From NCBI GenBank assembly GCA_016840065.1, contig JAEOTB010000006.1, positions 1-42,576 on the forward strand: 42,576 nt of DNA, given 5' to 3'. The DNA is from Candidatus Hermodarchaeota archaeon. GTDB lineage: Archaea > Asgardarchaeota > Hermodarchaeia > Hermodarchaeales > Hermodarchaeaceae. The notes under the pieces were generated by a model. That model was not told where the DNA came from. It searched no databases and saw nothing but the letters and a program-made list of their open reading frames with translations. Below are positions 17,384-25,233 of this stretch, piece by piece. A program made the translations under genes and the position numbers. Positions within the stretch are counted from its first letter, which is position 1. Each line of letters opens with the position of its first letter.

Positions 17384-17420
17384 CCGGGAAACCTCACTGG
17401 GTCGGTAGGTGACCCGGCTA
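17381..17420. terminator. stable two-part hairpin between convergent genes
   Basis: TAGCCGGG at 17381-17388 pairs perfectly with CCCGGCTA at 17413-17420. Inside it, ACCT (17391-17394) pairs with AGGT (17407-17410), separated by a small AA/GA internal loop. It starts on the aminotransferase stop codon and lies 15 bases before the end of the opposing gene, so it may end transcription or stabilise the 3' end for both. There is no long T-run. Confidence 0.5.
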
Positions 17421-17434
17421 TGCTTCCACCTGGT

Positions 17435-18013
17435 TTAGCTTGATCTTTCTACAAGAAACTGGAGAAGCTCTTTGATATCCTCTTCCCGGGGATGATTTGG
17501 TACTTGGTTGAGTAATAACTGGGCTCGTTCAAGACAATTAATGGCATCCGTCGTGTAGCCAGTTTCTTTTTGATGGACTGCTGCGCATTTGAAAAGCAGT
17601 TCGATTGCCATTGAAGCGTTATCAAGGGTGATTGTATGTTCAATGGCTTGCTCTAATGCGTTTGCAATGATGAGCCAGATTTCCCTGTCTTTATTACGAA
17701 CCGAAGCAAAAGCATTCGCAGCGGCTAAGAAACTATCCCTCGCTTCTGCTATTCGTTCAGCCGCATCATGGATTCGTGCAATATGCAGATGGCTATGAGC
17801 CGCTTGGAGCGGCGCTTCTGCCGAAGTGAAACCTGCAGCTGCATGCTCCCAGAGAGTAAGAATTTGTTCAGTTGTTCCCTCTTTCTCAATAACTGCATAG
17901 GCCTTTTCGAATTCCCAATAGGCGCGGTGCATCTCGCCCTGCCTGACGAATTCCTCTGCGGCAATCATGTATTCCTCTACCTGTCGGCGCAAAGATTCGT
18001 AATCTGACATCAT
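17435..18013 (-). CDS. SNAP/TPR-like helical repeat protein
   Basis: About 192 residues of antiparallel helical hairpins with TPR character, such as AAEEFVRQGEMHRAYWEFEKA, AAAGFTSAEAPLQAAHSHL and ARIHDAAERIAEARDSF. The pattern of long amphipathic helices with an AA..F..A rhythm resembles alpha-SNAP-type TPR proteins, which occur in Asgard archaea. That relationship is suggestive only; a generic TPR scaffold is the safe call. GAGGTG upstream supports ATG 18013 or 18010 over the GTG at 18019, which lies inside the RBS. It diverges from the DUF354 gene. Confidence 0.75.
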   Translation of the reverse strand: MMSDYESLRRQVEEYMIAAEEFVRQGEMHRAYWEFEKAYAVIEKEGTTEQILTLWEHAAAGFTSAEAPLQAAHSHLHIARIHDAAERIAEARDSFLAAANAFASVRNKDREIWLIIANALEQAIEHTITLDNASMAIELLFKCAAVHQKETGYTTDAINCLERAQLLLNQVPNHPREEDIKELLQFLVERSS

Positions 18014-18169
18014 GCTCACCTCGTGGCTTTTTCGTACCCGTCCTCCATCATCAAATCTTATAGGTTCAATCCCCTTTCTCCTGTTTTAAGGTTGCTGTAT
18101 AGATTTAATGAGTAAGGAATAAAGGGAGTTTGATATATTGATGGGTGTGTCAGAGAGAGGTGTCAAAGC

Positions 18170-19249
18170 GTGAGAATCTGGTTTGATGTTCTAACTCCAA
18201 AGCAAGCTCTGTTCTGTCATGCGTTAGCAAAGCGGTTCGAAGCAAAAGGCTACGAAATAGTCTACACGACTAGGAAGTACAATGAAGTTCTAGGGAAACT
18301 TAAGCTTCTGGGGCTAGATGCTGCGATAATCGGCCGCCACGGAGGTGCTAACAGATACGATAAGCTCAAGGCAAGTGCTGAAAGAGTAGTGAAACTAGCT
18401 GATTATGTACACCATAAAATCAGACCAGATGTTGGCTTTGCCTTTGCTTCTCCTGAGAGTGCCCGAGTCGCATTCGGTCTTGGAATCCCCTATTTCACGG
18501 CTAATGACTCACCCCATTCACGTTTCGTAGCACAGCTAACAATCCCCTTTGCGAATCTCCTATTCACTCCATCGTTCATGAAAAGAGCATGGAGAGAGCT
18601 AGATGTACCGCTTGAGAAAATGGTCTTCTATAAGGGACTGGACCCTGTAGCATGGCTGCGCGACTTTGTACCAAACCGAGAGGCAATAGCGAAAATCGGT
18701 ATTAATCCCCATCAAGACTATGTCGTTATCCGACCTGAGGAGGCAAAGGCCTCCTATATCGCTGAAGTTTCAGATGAAAGGCAACCCAGAACAACATTGG
18801 TCACTGAGCGTATCTTGCAGACTTTTCCAGATGTACAAATTGTGATGTTGTGTAGATACCCTGATCAACAAAAGGCGATGCGCAGACGCTTTGGTGATAA
18901 TGTAATAATACCTAGGGAGGTTGTGGATGCGCCGAGTCTGATTGCCCTTTCTGCTCTGCTTGTGGGTGCAGGTGGTACCATGAATCAAGAGGCTGCACTT
19001 TTCGGAGTACCAGTGATATCCTGCTATCCTGGTCAGATACTAGAGGTCGAGAAATACCTCATCAAAAAGAAACTGCTTTACCGTATCCCCAATCCTATTC
19101 TCGCCGCAGATAAAACCGTTGAAATACTACAGGACCGGCAGCGCTATCAGATGGTGCACCTCCGTCGTGCCAGTGCTCTATTTAGCTCTATGGAAAACCC
19201 GGCTGACGTTATTCCCGCACACGTACTAAAATACTTAGATAACATGTGA
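18170..19249 (+). CDS. DUF354 family protein, glycosyltransferase-B-like
   Basis: A 359-residue protein matching DUF354. It opens with MRIWFDVLTPKQALF, then the TTRKYNEV and IGRHGG segments. SPESARVAFGLGIPYF and TANDSPHSRFVAQL follow in the N-terminal lobe. GAGGTMNQEAALFGVPVISCYPG in two lobes' worth of sequence forms the nucleotide-sugar site region, as in UDP-GlcNAc epimerase or MurG-like folds. The family is archaeal and its reaction is undetermined. The start is GTG 18170, with GAGGTG upstream and a GATATATT box at about 18131-18138. It lies just upstream of a surface glycoprotein gene. Confidence 0.88.
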   Translation: MRIWFDVLTPKQALFCHALAKRFEAKGYEIVYTTRKYNEVLGKLKLLGLDAAIIGRHGGANRYDKLKASAERVVKLADYVHHKIRPDVGFAFASPESARVAFGLGIPYFTANDSPHSRFVAQLTIPFANLLFTPSFMKRAWRELDVPLEKMVFYKGLDPVAWLRDFVPNREAIAKIGINPHQDYVVIRPEEAKASYIAEVSDERQPRTTLVTERILQTFPDVQIVMLCRYPDQQKAMRRRFGDNVIIPREVVDAPSLIALSALLVGAGGTMNQEAALFGVPVISCYPGQILEVEKYLIKKKLLYRIPNPILAADKTVEILQDRQRYQMVHLRRASALFSSMENPADVIPAHVLKYLDNM

Positions 19250-19323
19250 TTCTTCCTAAAGGCTGGCTCAGCCGCAAGGAATTTAATAGAGCCCTTTACA
19301 ACGAATTAGTGAGGGTTAATCTA

Positions 19324-20214
19324 ATGACTAGTACAAGAGGTCGACTTGGAAAGGGTCCACTAGCACTATTGTGGTTGGCTGTCAGTGTATATCTCCTTAC
19401 TTCTCCATCCCTTCCTGTTGCATGTTATACTCCCATCCTGGGTCACCAGACCCATTATGATTATGGTTTCATCAATACGGGAGTGAATCTAACAGCGGAC
19501 GATATCAATTTCTGGACTGGATTATCTCTCTCTGAGAGCAATTATACGATGCGTTGGCATCAACATGTCAACCTAACAATATCTGTTATCTCTACAAGCC
19601 CCGCAACAGCAGATTACAGATACAATGTAACAATTCTCAACAACGTTGTCACAATATCGAATACCTCCTGGGAATCAGGGGATGTTATATTAAACGCGTC
19701 AGTATCAACCCCCTCACCGACAGTGCTTGACAATGGAACACATCAATATCCCATTGGCAGCGGATTACCTGACTTCTTCCTTGATGACACAACCCTAGCG
19801 AGTATCACAATGGGGAACAATGTAATGATAGGCAACAGCCTCTGGGAGACTATCACAAACACTACATTCACTCTAGGGGAAAGCACCGAGGCCTGCTATC
19901 AACTACAAAACACTACCACAATAGCAAATACACGTTACGAAACTCGACAAGTCATCGACCAAGATGTTGGAATTTATTACTCAAACAATGAAACCAGAAT
20001 CCTCAGCTATGGAGCGCTCCAAGGAATCATTACATACTATTACAGAGTGGTCGCAACAAACATTCCACTGTTTCCTCCCCCCAATCCACTAATAACCATC
20101 TTGATTATAGTCCTAATTGCTGTAATTATCATTACCGTGATAATATTGCTTTGGCACTATATATCCCGTAGACGTAGACGCGTCCAGCTTCCCCCTCAAC
20201 CTGAACCCAGCTAG
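19324..20214 (+). CDS. exported, membrane-anchored glycoprotein of unknown function
   Basis: A 296-residue protein with an N-terminal hydrophobic signal (GPLALLWLAVSVYLL). A threonine/asparagine-rich ectodomain carries many N-x-S/T sequons (NLTI, NVTI, NTSW, NTTF). A single C-terminal helix (about residues 258-282) ends in a basic stop-transfer SRRRRRVQ. It should be anchored with its bulk outside. The ectodomain is probably beta-rich. ATG 19324 was chosen because TTTACA lies 24-29 bases upstream and GAGGG sits in front; the longer frame from GTG 19246 would add 26 residues ahead of the signal peptide. It follows the DUF354 gene closely. Confidence 0.75.
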   Translation: MTSTRGRLGKGPLALLWLAVSVYLLTSPSLPVACYTPILGHQTHYDYGFINTGVNLTADDINFWTGLSLSESNYTMRWHQHVNLTISVISTSPATADYRYNVTILNNVVTISNTSWESGDVILNASVSTPSPTVLDNGTHQYPIGSGLPDFFLDDTTLASITMGNNVMIGNSLWETITNTTFTLGESTEACYQLQNTTTIANTRYETRQVIDQDVGIYYSNNETRILSYGALQGIITYYYRVVATNIPLFPPPNPLITILIIVLIAVIIITVIILLWHYISRRRRRVQLPPQPEPS

Positions 20215-20314
20215 GCCAAATGAGGGTGTGCTAATTCCAGGGCATAGGATGAGTTAACAGACCGGTGAAAAGCGTTTTATGTTATCTAATACCTAAAGAG
20301 TGCGAGATTCACCA

Positions 20315-21343
20315 ATGATCCACTATATCTACATGTTTCATAGAAGCGGACTCAATCTGACTAGTGTTAAGTTAAGCGAGCGGGATATGAAGATTAGTCC
20401 TGACCTGGTATCCGGATTCCTGTCAGCGCTACGTATGTTCGGACAGGACCTTCTTTCTGATGACATAACATCTATTGAAACAGGTAGTTTCCAGTTCGCA
20501 TGGGACGAGTCCAATCCTATTCTCTGTGTAGCACTTATGGACCGAGAAGACGATGAAGTGGCAGTGCTCGCAGTTCTAAAGACATTGAACGCTCTTTTCC
20601 TAGAAAGATTCAAACAGAATCTGCAACGGTGGACTGGTGAAGTCGCTTCATTCAGGGCGTTTGATTCAGTGGTGCGGGAGGTCGTTCAAGATTATCTACC
20701 CAGTTTCGAGGAAACTCCTGGGGGAGAAAGAATACAACCTGCTGTACTACAACTCTGGGGTTTGTTTGGTACGGGACTTGATATCATAGTCTATGGTTTA
20801 GTGGCTAGTGTGCCTATTTTGGTAATCGGACATAAAGCACATAACCAACGAGTCATCAATGCTCTCCGAACGTTACAAAAACGTAGGATACCAGTAATGT
20901 TTTTCGATGATGCTAGTGCCGCGCTCCAGGTGCTTCGTGACCAATCCTCATCCCTTTCCTTCATACTGAGCCTCCCGCCCAGAGCATATCAATCCACCTT
21001 CGAGAAGGAGTCACAAGAAGATCTCACCTACGTCGGTATCTTTGTTGAAATGGAAAAGGTCACCGCCGTCGGCTTTTCACCTACCTCGCTTGGAATTGCT
21101 ACAACAATCGAAAAGGCAACTGACTCTACCACCAAAGAGGAGGGGCAGCTCATTGCAGAGAGCGCGTTTCAAATCTTTCGTAATCGAGTCAATGAAGTAG
21201 GCCAATTACTCTCCATCAATCCTAACCTTCCAGACAACGAGGCAGCAAAACTACTTCGGTTGAACCAAGAAGAATATAAAATCTTAAAAGACCTCGCCCA
21301 ACGGGGAGGGCACATTCAAGGTGCCAGAAGAACAACCAAGTGA
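20315..21343 (+). CDS. probable longin-like domain protein with C-terminal helical region
   Basis: A 342-residue soluble protein. Residues 1-110 start with IHYIYMFHRSGLNL and continue with a beta-hairpin and helix pattern typical of longin/roadblock-like folds. A second alpha/beta segment (LDIIVYGLVASVPILVIGHK, then RRIPVMFFDDASAALQVL) follows, with a buried strand rather than a membrane helix. The C-terminal 80 residues are helical. Longin-type proteins in Asgard archaea are linked to small-GTPase regulation; a longin-DENN-like arrangement is possible but not shown. ATG 20315 is preferred over GTG 20300 given the CGTTTTATG box near 20270. The next gene overlaps its end by 23 bases. Confidence 0.6.
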   Translation: MIHYIYMFHRSGLNLTSVKLSERDMKISPDLVSGFLSALRMFGQDLLSDDITSIETGSFQFAWDESNPILCVALMDREDDEVAVLAVLKTLNALFLERFKQNLQRWTGEVASFRAFDSVVREVVQDYLPSFEETPGGERIQPAVLQLWGLFGTGLDIIVYGLVASVPILVIGHKAHNQRVINALRTLQKRRIPVMFFDDASAALQVLRDQSSSLSFILSLPPRAYQSTFEKESQEDLTYVGIFVEMEKVTAVGFSPTSLGIATTIEKATDSTTKEEGQLIAESAFQIFRNRVNEVGQLLSINPNLPDNEAAKLLRLNQEEYKILKDLAQRGGHIQGARRTTK

Positions 21344-21863
21344 GAAAGAAGAGAGAATACCTCCTGATCTCGCTATCGCATTACGAGACCTCCCTGAACG
21401 CTTCTTTGAGCTTATGACTTCAGGCAGCAGGTTGGCAAAACAAGGGGAGATATCAGAAGCATTGAACCAATTCATGGAGGCTCGGAGAGAAGGTGCTCGC
21501 GTTCTGAGGAAACTCCTTGAAATCCCCAAGACCAGCAGTGAAATTCAGTGGCAGGTACTAACACTGCTTTGGGCCTTTAAACTAGTAAAGAGCCTTTTCT
21601 TCTGGGCTTTAGCAGGTGCTGAAACTTCCGAGTCAGAGGAACATCGAAGAAACTTCCTACTTGCTGCTGCTGGTGTCCAGCTTGTTGGAAAGGATATTGC
21701 TTCTTCCTTTTCGGAGCTTCACCTGCACCTAAAGAGTCATGACAGGGAACTCCTCTATCTATTGAATGAAGCAGTCAACAATTATCAGGAACGCCAACGT
21801 TTACTTGAACACCTGTTAAAGGAGCTGGGAATCAGTTTTTCCACGCTTTTCGGTGAATCTTGA
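21321..21863 (+). CDS. helical partner protein of the longin-like protein, unknown family
   Basis: A 180-residue protein starting at a GTG inside the end of the longin-like gene, so the two are translationally coupled and probably work together. It is entirely helical: PERFFELMTSGSRLAKQGEI, then ALNQFMEARREGARVL, then long amphipathic helices with LLAAAGVQLVGKD and YLLNEAVNNYQERQRLLEHL. The first half has a MIT- or TPR-like look. No known motif is present. Confidence 0.7.
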   Translation: MPEEQPSEKEERIPPDLAIALRDLPERFFELMTSGSRLAKQGEISEALNQFMEARREGARVLRKLLEIPKTSSEIQWQVLTLLWAFKLVKSLFFWALAGAETSESEEHRRNFLLAAAGVQLVGKDIASSFSELHLHLKSHDRELLYLLNEAVNNYQERQRLLEHLLKELGISFSTLFGES

Positions 21864-21974
21864 TTAAACCCTGTTAAAATAGGTTAAGGCGCCATTTCAA
21901 GGGATTCAGGCAAAGGCTTTTTACCTAAAACTCCTACAATAAACGGAATAAACCACGCGGTTGGAGGTAAAAAA

Positions 21975-22154
21975 TTGGCCGATTTTATTGTAAAGAAAGC
22001 AGTATCTGATTGGGCTCATAGACAAAAACCAAAACTAAGTGTTTCAAGCGAGACCTACAAGACAATCAATAAACAAGTTGAAGCTATACTAAAAGCAGCA
22101 GCTGCAAGAACAGAAGCAAATAAGAGAAAGACAATAATGCCCCATGATATCTGA
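21975..22154 (+). CDS. small archaeal histone, alpha3-truncated
   Basis: A 59-residue histone-fold protein. The start is TTG 21975, with a strong GGAGGT at 21963-21968, six bases ahead. Alpha1 is FIVKKAVSDWA. Loop 1 contains KLSVSSE, where HMfB-type histones have RVSDDA. Alpha2 is the long TINKQVEAILKAAAARTEAN. Loop 2 is RKTIMPHDI, whose R51, T53 and D58 keep the register of the conserved R52, T54 and D59 of HMfB. The protein stops right after DI, so the third helix is missing. The stop is followed at once by a hairpin terminator. It is short and lysine-rich, as expected for a DNA-binding histone, although loss of alpha3 should change dimer-dimer contacts. Confidence 0.85.
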   Translation: MADFIVKKAVSDWAHRQKPKLSVSSETYKTINKQVEAILKAAAARTEANKRKTIMPHDI

Positions 22155-22197
22155 AATAGAGTCTGACCATGAGCAGGCTCTATTCTCCTATTTTTTT
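22155..22197 (+). terminator. hairpin terminator of the histone gene
   Basis: AATAGAGTCTG at 22155-22165 pairs with CAGGCTCTATT at 22174-22184 with one G-T wobble and an eight-base loop. A T-tract (22191-22197) follows. This is a bacterial-style hairpin and U-run directly after the histone stop codon and before the end of the opposing gene. Confidence 0.7.
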
Positions 22198-22211
22198 CAG
22201 GAATCATCAGT

Positions 22212-22769
22212 TCAACGTAAACTGAGTATTGCACGGTATGCATATTTACGTAGAATGAGGTAGAGGGAAATAATGGTGCTTACTGCTCCAGTGAGAATAG
22301 AAGAGAAGAAGAGGACCGCGGTTGCTAAACTAAGAGGGCTTGTCAAACGATAGGCGTGAAACTGGAGTGCAGCCAAGATGGCTAATGCAATCGGGGACGC
22401 AATCGGTGAAGCCAGAACTACGGCTGCCGCGCAAATAATCAACACACCAAACAGGACAACTAACCCAGTCAATAGAGGTATCGCAAAAGGATCAAGCCCG
22501 ATTCCAGAGGGCAAGAAAAGTTGATTGATAGTGTCTGCTGTATTGATAAGAAGAACCATCAGTAATGAAGCTGTGGCGGTACACAGAAGCGATGACACAA
22601 ACCAACGGAGCCAAGAAGGGTGGCTCTGATTTATACCAAAAACCTCCAAGAACTGGGCGTTGAAATGGAGAAAACCTTCCAGGCGTCGACTAAGAAGTAT
22701 AATGAAAGATGAACTAGTAAAGAGAAGAGTAGTGATAATCATTAGCAAGAAACGGACAGCTAATTCCAT
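22212..22769 (-). CDS. membrane protein, about four to five helices, unknown function
   Basis: A 185-residue hydrophobic protein. Helices lie near residues 6-26, 55-76, 93-118, 118-138 and 148-172, with a basic C-terminus LRKYAYRAILSLR. A soluble loop near 30-52 has LEGFLHFNAQFLEVFG. No family is recognised. It converges on the histone gene and diverges from the Roadblock gene. Confidence 0.65.
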   Translation of the reverse strand: MELAVRFLLMIITTLLFTSSSFIILLSRRLEGFLHFNAQFLEVFGINQSHPSWLRWFVSSLLCTATASLLMVLLINTADTINQLFLPSGIGLDPFAIPLLTGLVVLFGVLIICAAAVVLASPIASPIALAILAALQFHAYRLTSPLSLATAVLFFSSILTGAVSTIISLYLILRKYAYRAILSLR

Positions 22770-22910
22770 TATTTCGAACCTGCCTATGCGTCAATTCTGC
22801 AGGTATTAGTACCTAAAAGGTTGCTGGACATTTATTGATAAACTTCCACTCCTTTTAAAAGGCAAAATGAGTAATACTAAAACACGAAACGCGGACTGGA
22901 GATAATCGGT

Positions 22911-23297
22911 TTGTCAACAACATTAGAATCGCTTAACGAAGCTCTTGAGGAACTCAACGAAACAGGTAGAGTCAGTGCAAGCCTAGTCGCTACTAGTGAG
23001 GGTTTTGTCATTGCCTCGGTCGTGAGAGAAGAAGTCGATGAGACTGTCGCAGCTGCTATGAGTAGCTTCGTGCATAACGCGGCTCAGCGTGCTCGAGAGG
23101 AGATGAAACTAGGTGAGATCCGTGATATTACGATTCGATGCGTAGAGGGTATACTTGTCTGTAAGGGAATCATACTGAGCGATGGTCGTCAGGTGGTCCT
23201 TGCTGCGTTAGTTGCTCCAGATACTAGGTTTTTCATGCGTGCCGTTAATAACGCGGTCCGCAAGATACAAGAACTGCTTCGCAATTTGTACGTTTAA
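22911..23297 (+). CDS. Roadblock/LC7-domain protein
   Basis: A 128-residue single Roadblock/LC7 domain: an N-terminal helix (LESLNEALEELNETG), a strand with SASLVATSEGFVIAS, the helix ETVAAAMSSFVHNAAQRARE, then DITIRCVEGILVCKGI and the final helix FMRAVNNAVRKIQELL. Such proteins act as small-GTPase regulators or platforms and are numerous in Asgard archaea. The start is TTG 22911, with a TTTTAAAA box at about 22855-22862. The next gene, an Mrr-like nuclease, begins 26 bases later and is probably cotranscribed. Confidence 0.9.
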   Translation: MSTTLESLNEALEELNETGRVSASLVATSEGFVIASVVREEVDETVAAAMSSFVHNAAQRAREEMKLGEIRDITIRCVEGILVCKGIILSDGRQVVLAALVAPDTRFFMRAVNNAVRKIQELLRNLYV

Positions 23298-23323
23298 TAG
23301 TAACATTTCTGGATCGGGAATCC

Positions 23324-24040
23324 TTGGATACGGATAAACTAGCTGTATTTACTGACGCTTCTCATATCCTTGCTCTTCTAAATGTTATCAAAGGAGAGTC
23401 TATCATCGATTTCTCTCAGCTCCCTGAAACCATCCGAAACCCAGATTTCCTATCTGCTCTAGAGGATTCTGGTCTTGTACAACCACTCGATAAACAAAGA
23501 CTACAAATCCCTAAAACCGCAAAGGCACAACTAGCTCTACGAGCCATCGAGCTAGGACAGCCCCAGCGACCAGTGCTCAGCACGCTCAGCTGGTGGGAAT
23601 TCGAGGAATTTATCGCTACCGTTCTTCATCGACACGACTTTACAGTAATTCATGGGTTCCGATTTAAATCGAGGCGTCGCTTCGAAATCGACGTAATAGC
23701 TGCCAAAAAGCCCACAATATTCTGCATTGACTGTAAGCAATATGGCATACGCTCTAGCAAAGCATCTCCCCTCCGGACAGCGGTTGAAGACCAGCTACAA
23801 CGAGTAGAAGCATTGGCAGCCAACTTTGCAGCCCAGCAGGTGAAACTACAATGCCTCGGTTGGCGAACAGCGAATCTTTACCCTCTACTTGTAACAATGC
23901 TTCACGAAGACATCCTCTGGCACAATCAGGTTCCCGTGGTTCCTGCCGCTCAACTCAATACATTCCTTCTTTCCTTCCCTGAGTACTCGGATCGTTTACA
24001 TATTGTCAATCCATCGGCAGGGCGTCAACAAACCCTCTGA
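23324..24040 (+). CDS. PD-(D/E)XK nuclease, Mrr-like restriction endonuclease fold
   Basis: A 238-residue protein. The first 80 residues look like a winged-helix region. The nuclease core begins at WWEFEEFIATVLHRHDF, with E94 as a possible first-helix acid. The catalytic set is D123 in FEIDVIAAKKP and the D136-x-K138 pair in FCIDCKQYG, the PD-(D/E)XK layout. Downstream QLQRVEALAANFAAQ is the helix after the core. Mrr-like enzymes cut modified DNA or resolve DNA structures; no methyltransferase is nearby, so a lone nuclease or repair role is as likely as restriction. The start is TTG 23324. Confidence 0.85.
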   Translation: MDTDKLAVFTDASHILALLNVIKGESIIDFSQLPETIRNPDFLSALEDSGLVQPLDKQRLQIPKTAKAQLALRAIELGQPQRPVLSTLSWWEFEEFIATVLHRHDFTVIHGFRFKSRRRFEIDVIAAKKPTIFCIDCKQYGIRSSKASPLRTAVEDQLQRVEALAANFAAQQVKLQCLGWRTANLYPLLVTMLHEDILWHNQVPVVPAAQLNTFLLSFPEYSDRLHIVNPSAGRQQTL

Positions 24041-24122
24041 TACAAACAATGCGCAATCTTTAATGAAAGAATAGAACTACCTCTATAACGCATCATATTT
24101 TCCACAAATGGTGAAATAAGAA

Positions 24123-24287
24123 ATGGCTGAACGACATATTGAAGAATTAGCTAATCAGATGGGACGCTTATACGACCTCTTCTATTCTCGGATTTACGAT
24201 GTCCTCGGAAGGATATACCAGGAGCTTCGCGAGATTCGCTCAACGCTGAGTGATATTAACAGTAACATAAGAGATATTTCGCGTTAA
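24123..24287 (+). CDS. 54-residue coiled-coil mini-protein
   Basis: An open frame from ATG 24123, preceded by a purine-rich GGTGAAATAAGAA and a possible TTTAATG box near 24058. Codon usage resembles the neighbours. The product is a single amphipathic helix rich in tyrosine, isoleucine and charged residues, with heptad spacing through DVLGRIYQELREIRSTLSDI. No hit is recalled. It probably oligomerises or binds another helix. It lies between the nuclease gene and the end of the opposing LRR gene. Confidence 0.6.
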   Translation: MAERHIEELANQMGRLYDLFYSRIYDVLGRIYQELREIRSTLSDINSNIRDISR

Positions 24288-24300
24288 TCTGAGCTCGATA

Positions 24301-25107
24301 TTAGCAGCGTACTGAGCATCCACGTGATTTGAGGATTTGAATCCATTTCTCAATAGGTGACGGAAGCGTCGACAATGGATTCTTCCTTAGACCTAGATGA
24401 GTAAGCTTGGTTAGCATAACTACACTATTGGGAAGAGTGGATAACTTGTTTTCACTCAACGATAATACTTCAAGGGTTGCTGCTAGGTTACCAATACTTT
24501 CGGGAAGAGAGGTCAATTGGTTTTTGTGTAGGGCCAGTCTCTTGAGCTTAGGCAGGGCTCCTATTTCTTCAGGAATGGACTCTAATTTGTTGATGTAAGC
24601 GGCAAGGTCCCACAGGTTACTGAGTTGTCCAATGCTCTCTGGGAGACTTTCAAGTTCTACATTCATCAGCCCAAGTCGCTTCAACGATTGCAGCTTCCCG
24701 ATACTCTCTGCAAGATAGCGCAGAGGATTCCTGGACAAATCAAATCGCCAGAGTCTGGGTAAGTCACCGATGCTATCAGGGAGTGTACTGATTTGATTGT
24801 TGAATACGTCTAGATTTCCAAGGTACCCGAGATTACCTATGCTCTCTGGGAGTGTTGTAAGCTTGTTGTCACGCAAATACAACTTTTCTAGATACTCAAG
24901 GCTCCCAATGGTTGTAGGGAGGGTCTGTAGTTCCTTGCGACAAATGCTCAAGCCTGTTACGTGTTGATCTTTGTGAATGAAGCCTGATTTGTAGAAGGCG
25001 ATTCCTTGATTGGGAATCGGTTCACCGATTAGCTCTTCAAGTTCTTGAAGGACCCTTACCTCTTGTTTGTCAAGGGTTACTCCCTGATAGATGGGCATTT
25101 CGTTCAC
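24301..25107 (-). CDS. leucine-rich repeat protein
   Basis: A 268-residue protein with about eight 23-residue leucine-rich repeats. The consensus is LPxSIGxLxxLxxLxLxxNxLxx, seen as LTTLPESIGNLGYLGNLDVF and LTSLPESIGNLAATLEVLSL. It has an N-terminal cap region of about 55 residues (LQELEELIGEPIPNQG) and a C-terminal cap with ILKSRGCSVRC. No signal peptide, so cytoplasmic. This repeat type matches small-GTPase-associated (Ras-group) LRRs. No GTPase domain is attached here. The start is GTG 25107, or ATG 25098. Confidence 0.92.
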   Translation of the reverse strand: MNEMPIYQGVTLDKQEVRVLQELEELIGEPIPNQGIAFYKSGFIHKDQHVTGLSICRKELQTLPTTIGSLEYLEKLYLRDNKLTTLPESIGNLGYLGNLDVFNNQISTLPDSIGDLPRLWRFDLSRNPLRYLAESIGKLQSLKRLGLMNVELESLPESIGQLSNLWDLAAYINKLESIPEEIGALPKLKRLALHKNQLTSLPESIGNLAATLEVLSLSENKLSTLPNSVVMLTKLTHLGLRKNPLSTLPSPIEKWIQILKSRGCSVRC

Positions 25108-25177
25108 TTCGCAGGAAGTAGTCTGTTATCATGTTAAAAGTGAATTCTTTGGGGAATGCTTCAGGGTTTTCACTTTA

Positions 25178-25206
25178 GTTACTTTTATGTAACAAGTTGA
25201 AATTTA
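25178..25206 (+). promoter_or_regulatory. GTTAC palindrome and TATA box ahead of the TIGR04076-like gene
   Basis: GTTAC-TTTTAT-GTAAC occupies 25178-25193, followed by a TATA-like AAATTTA at 25200-25206. The start codons TTG 25228 and ATG 25234 lie 22-34 bases after it. The palindrome matches the one in the HxlR/AHSA1 divergent promoter (25980-25994) apart from one extra spacer base. Confidence 0.6.
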
Positions 25207-25233
25207 GGAAACATATCTTGTTGTTGATTGAAG

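Noticed and set aside
18058-18072. GGTTCAATCC-like stretch resembling a tRNA T-arm
   Set aside because: No matching acceptor stem, D-arm or anticodon arm could be formed around it.
22055-22243. 62-residue minus-strand frame across the histone gene
   Set aside because: It is antisense to the well-supported histone and its terminator; no RBS and no family resemblance.
22144-22263. 39-residue plus-strand frame starting inside the histone end, possible frameshifted alpha3
   Set aside because: The histone RKTI...DI loop is intact in the original frame and a terminator lies inside this frame, so a natural short histone is simpler. Read data at the C-run would settle it.
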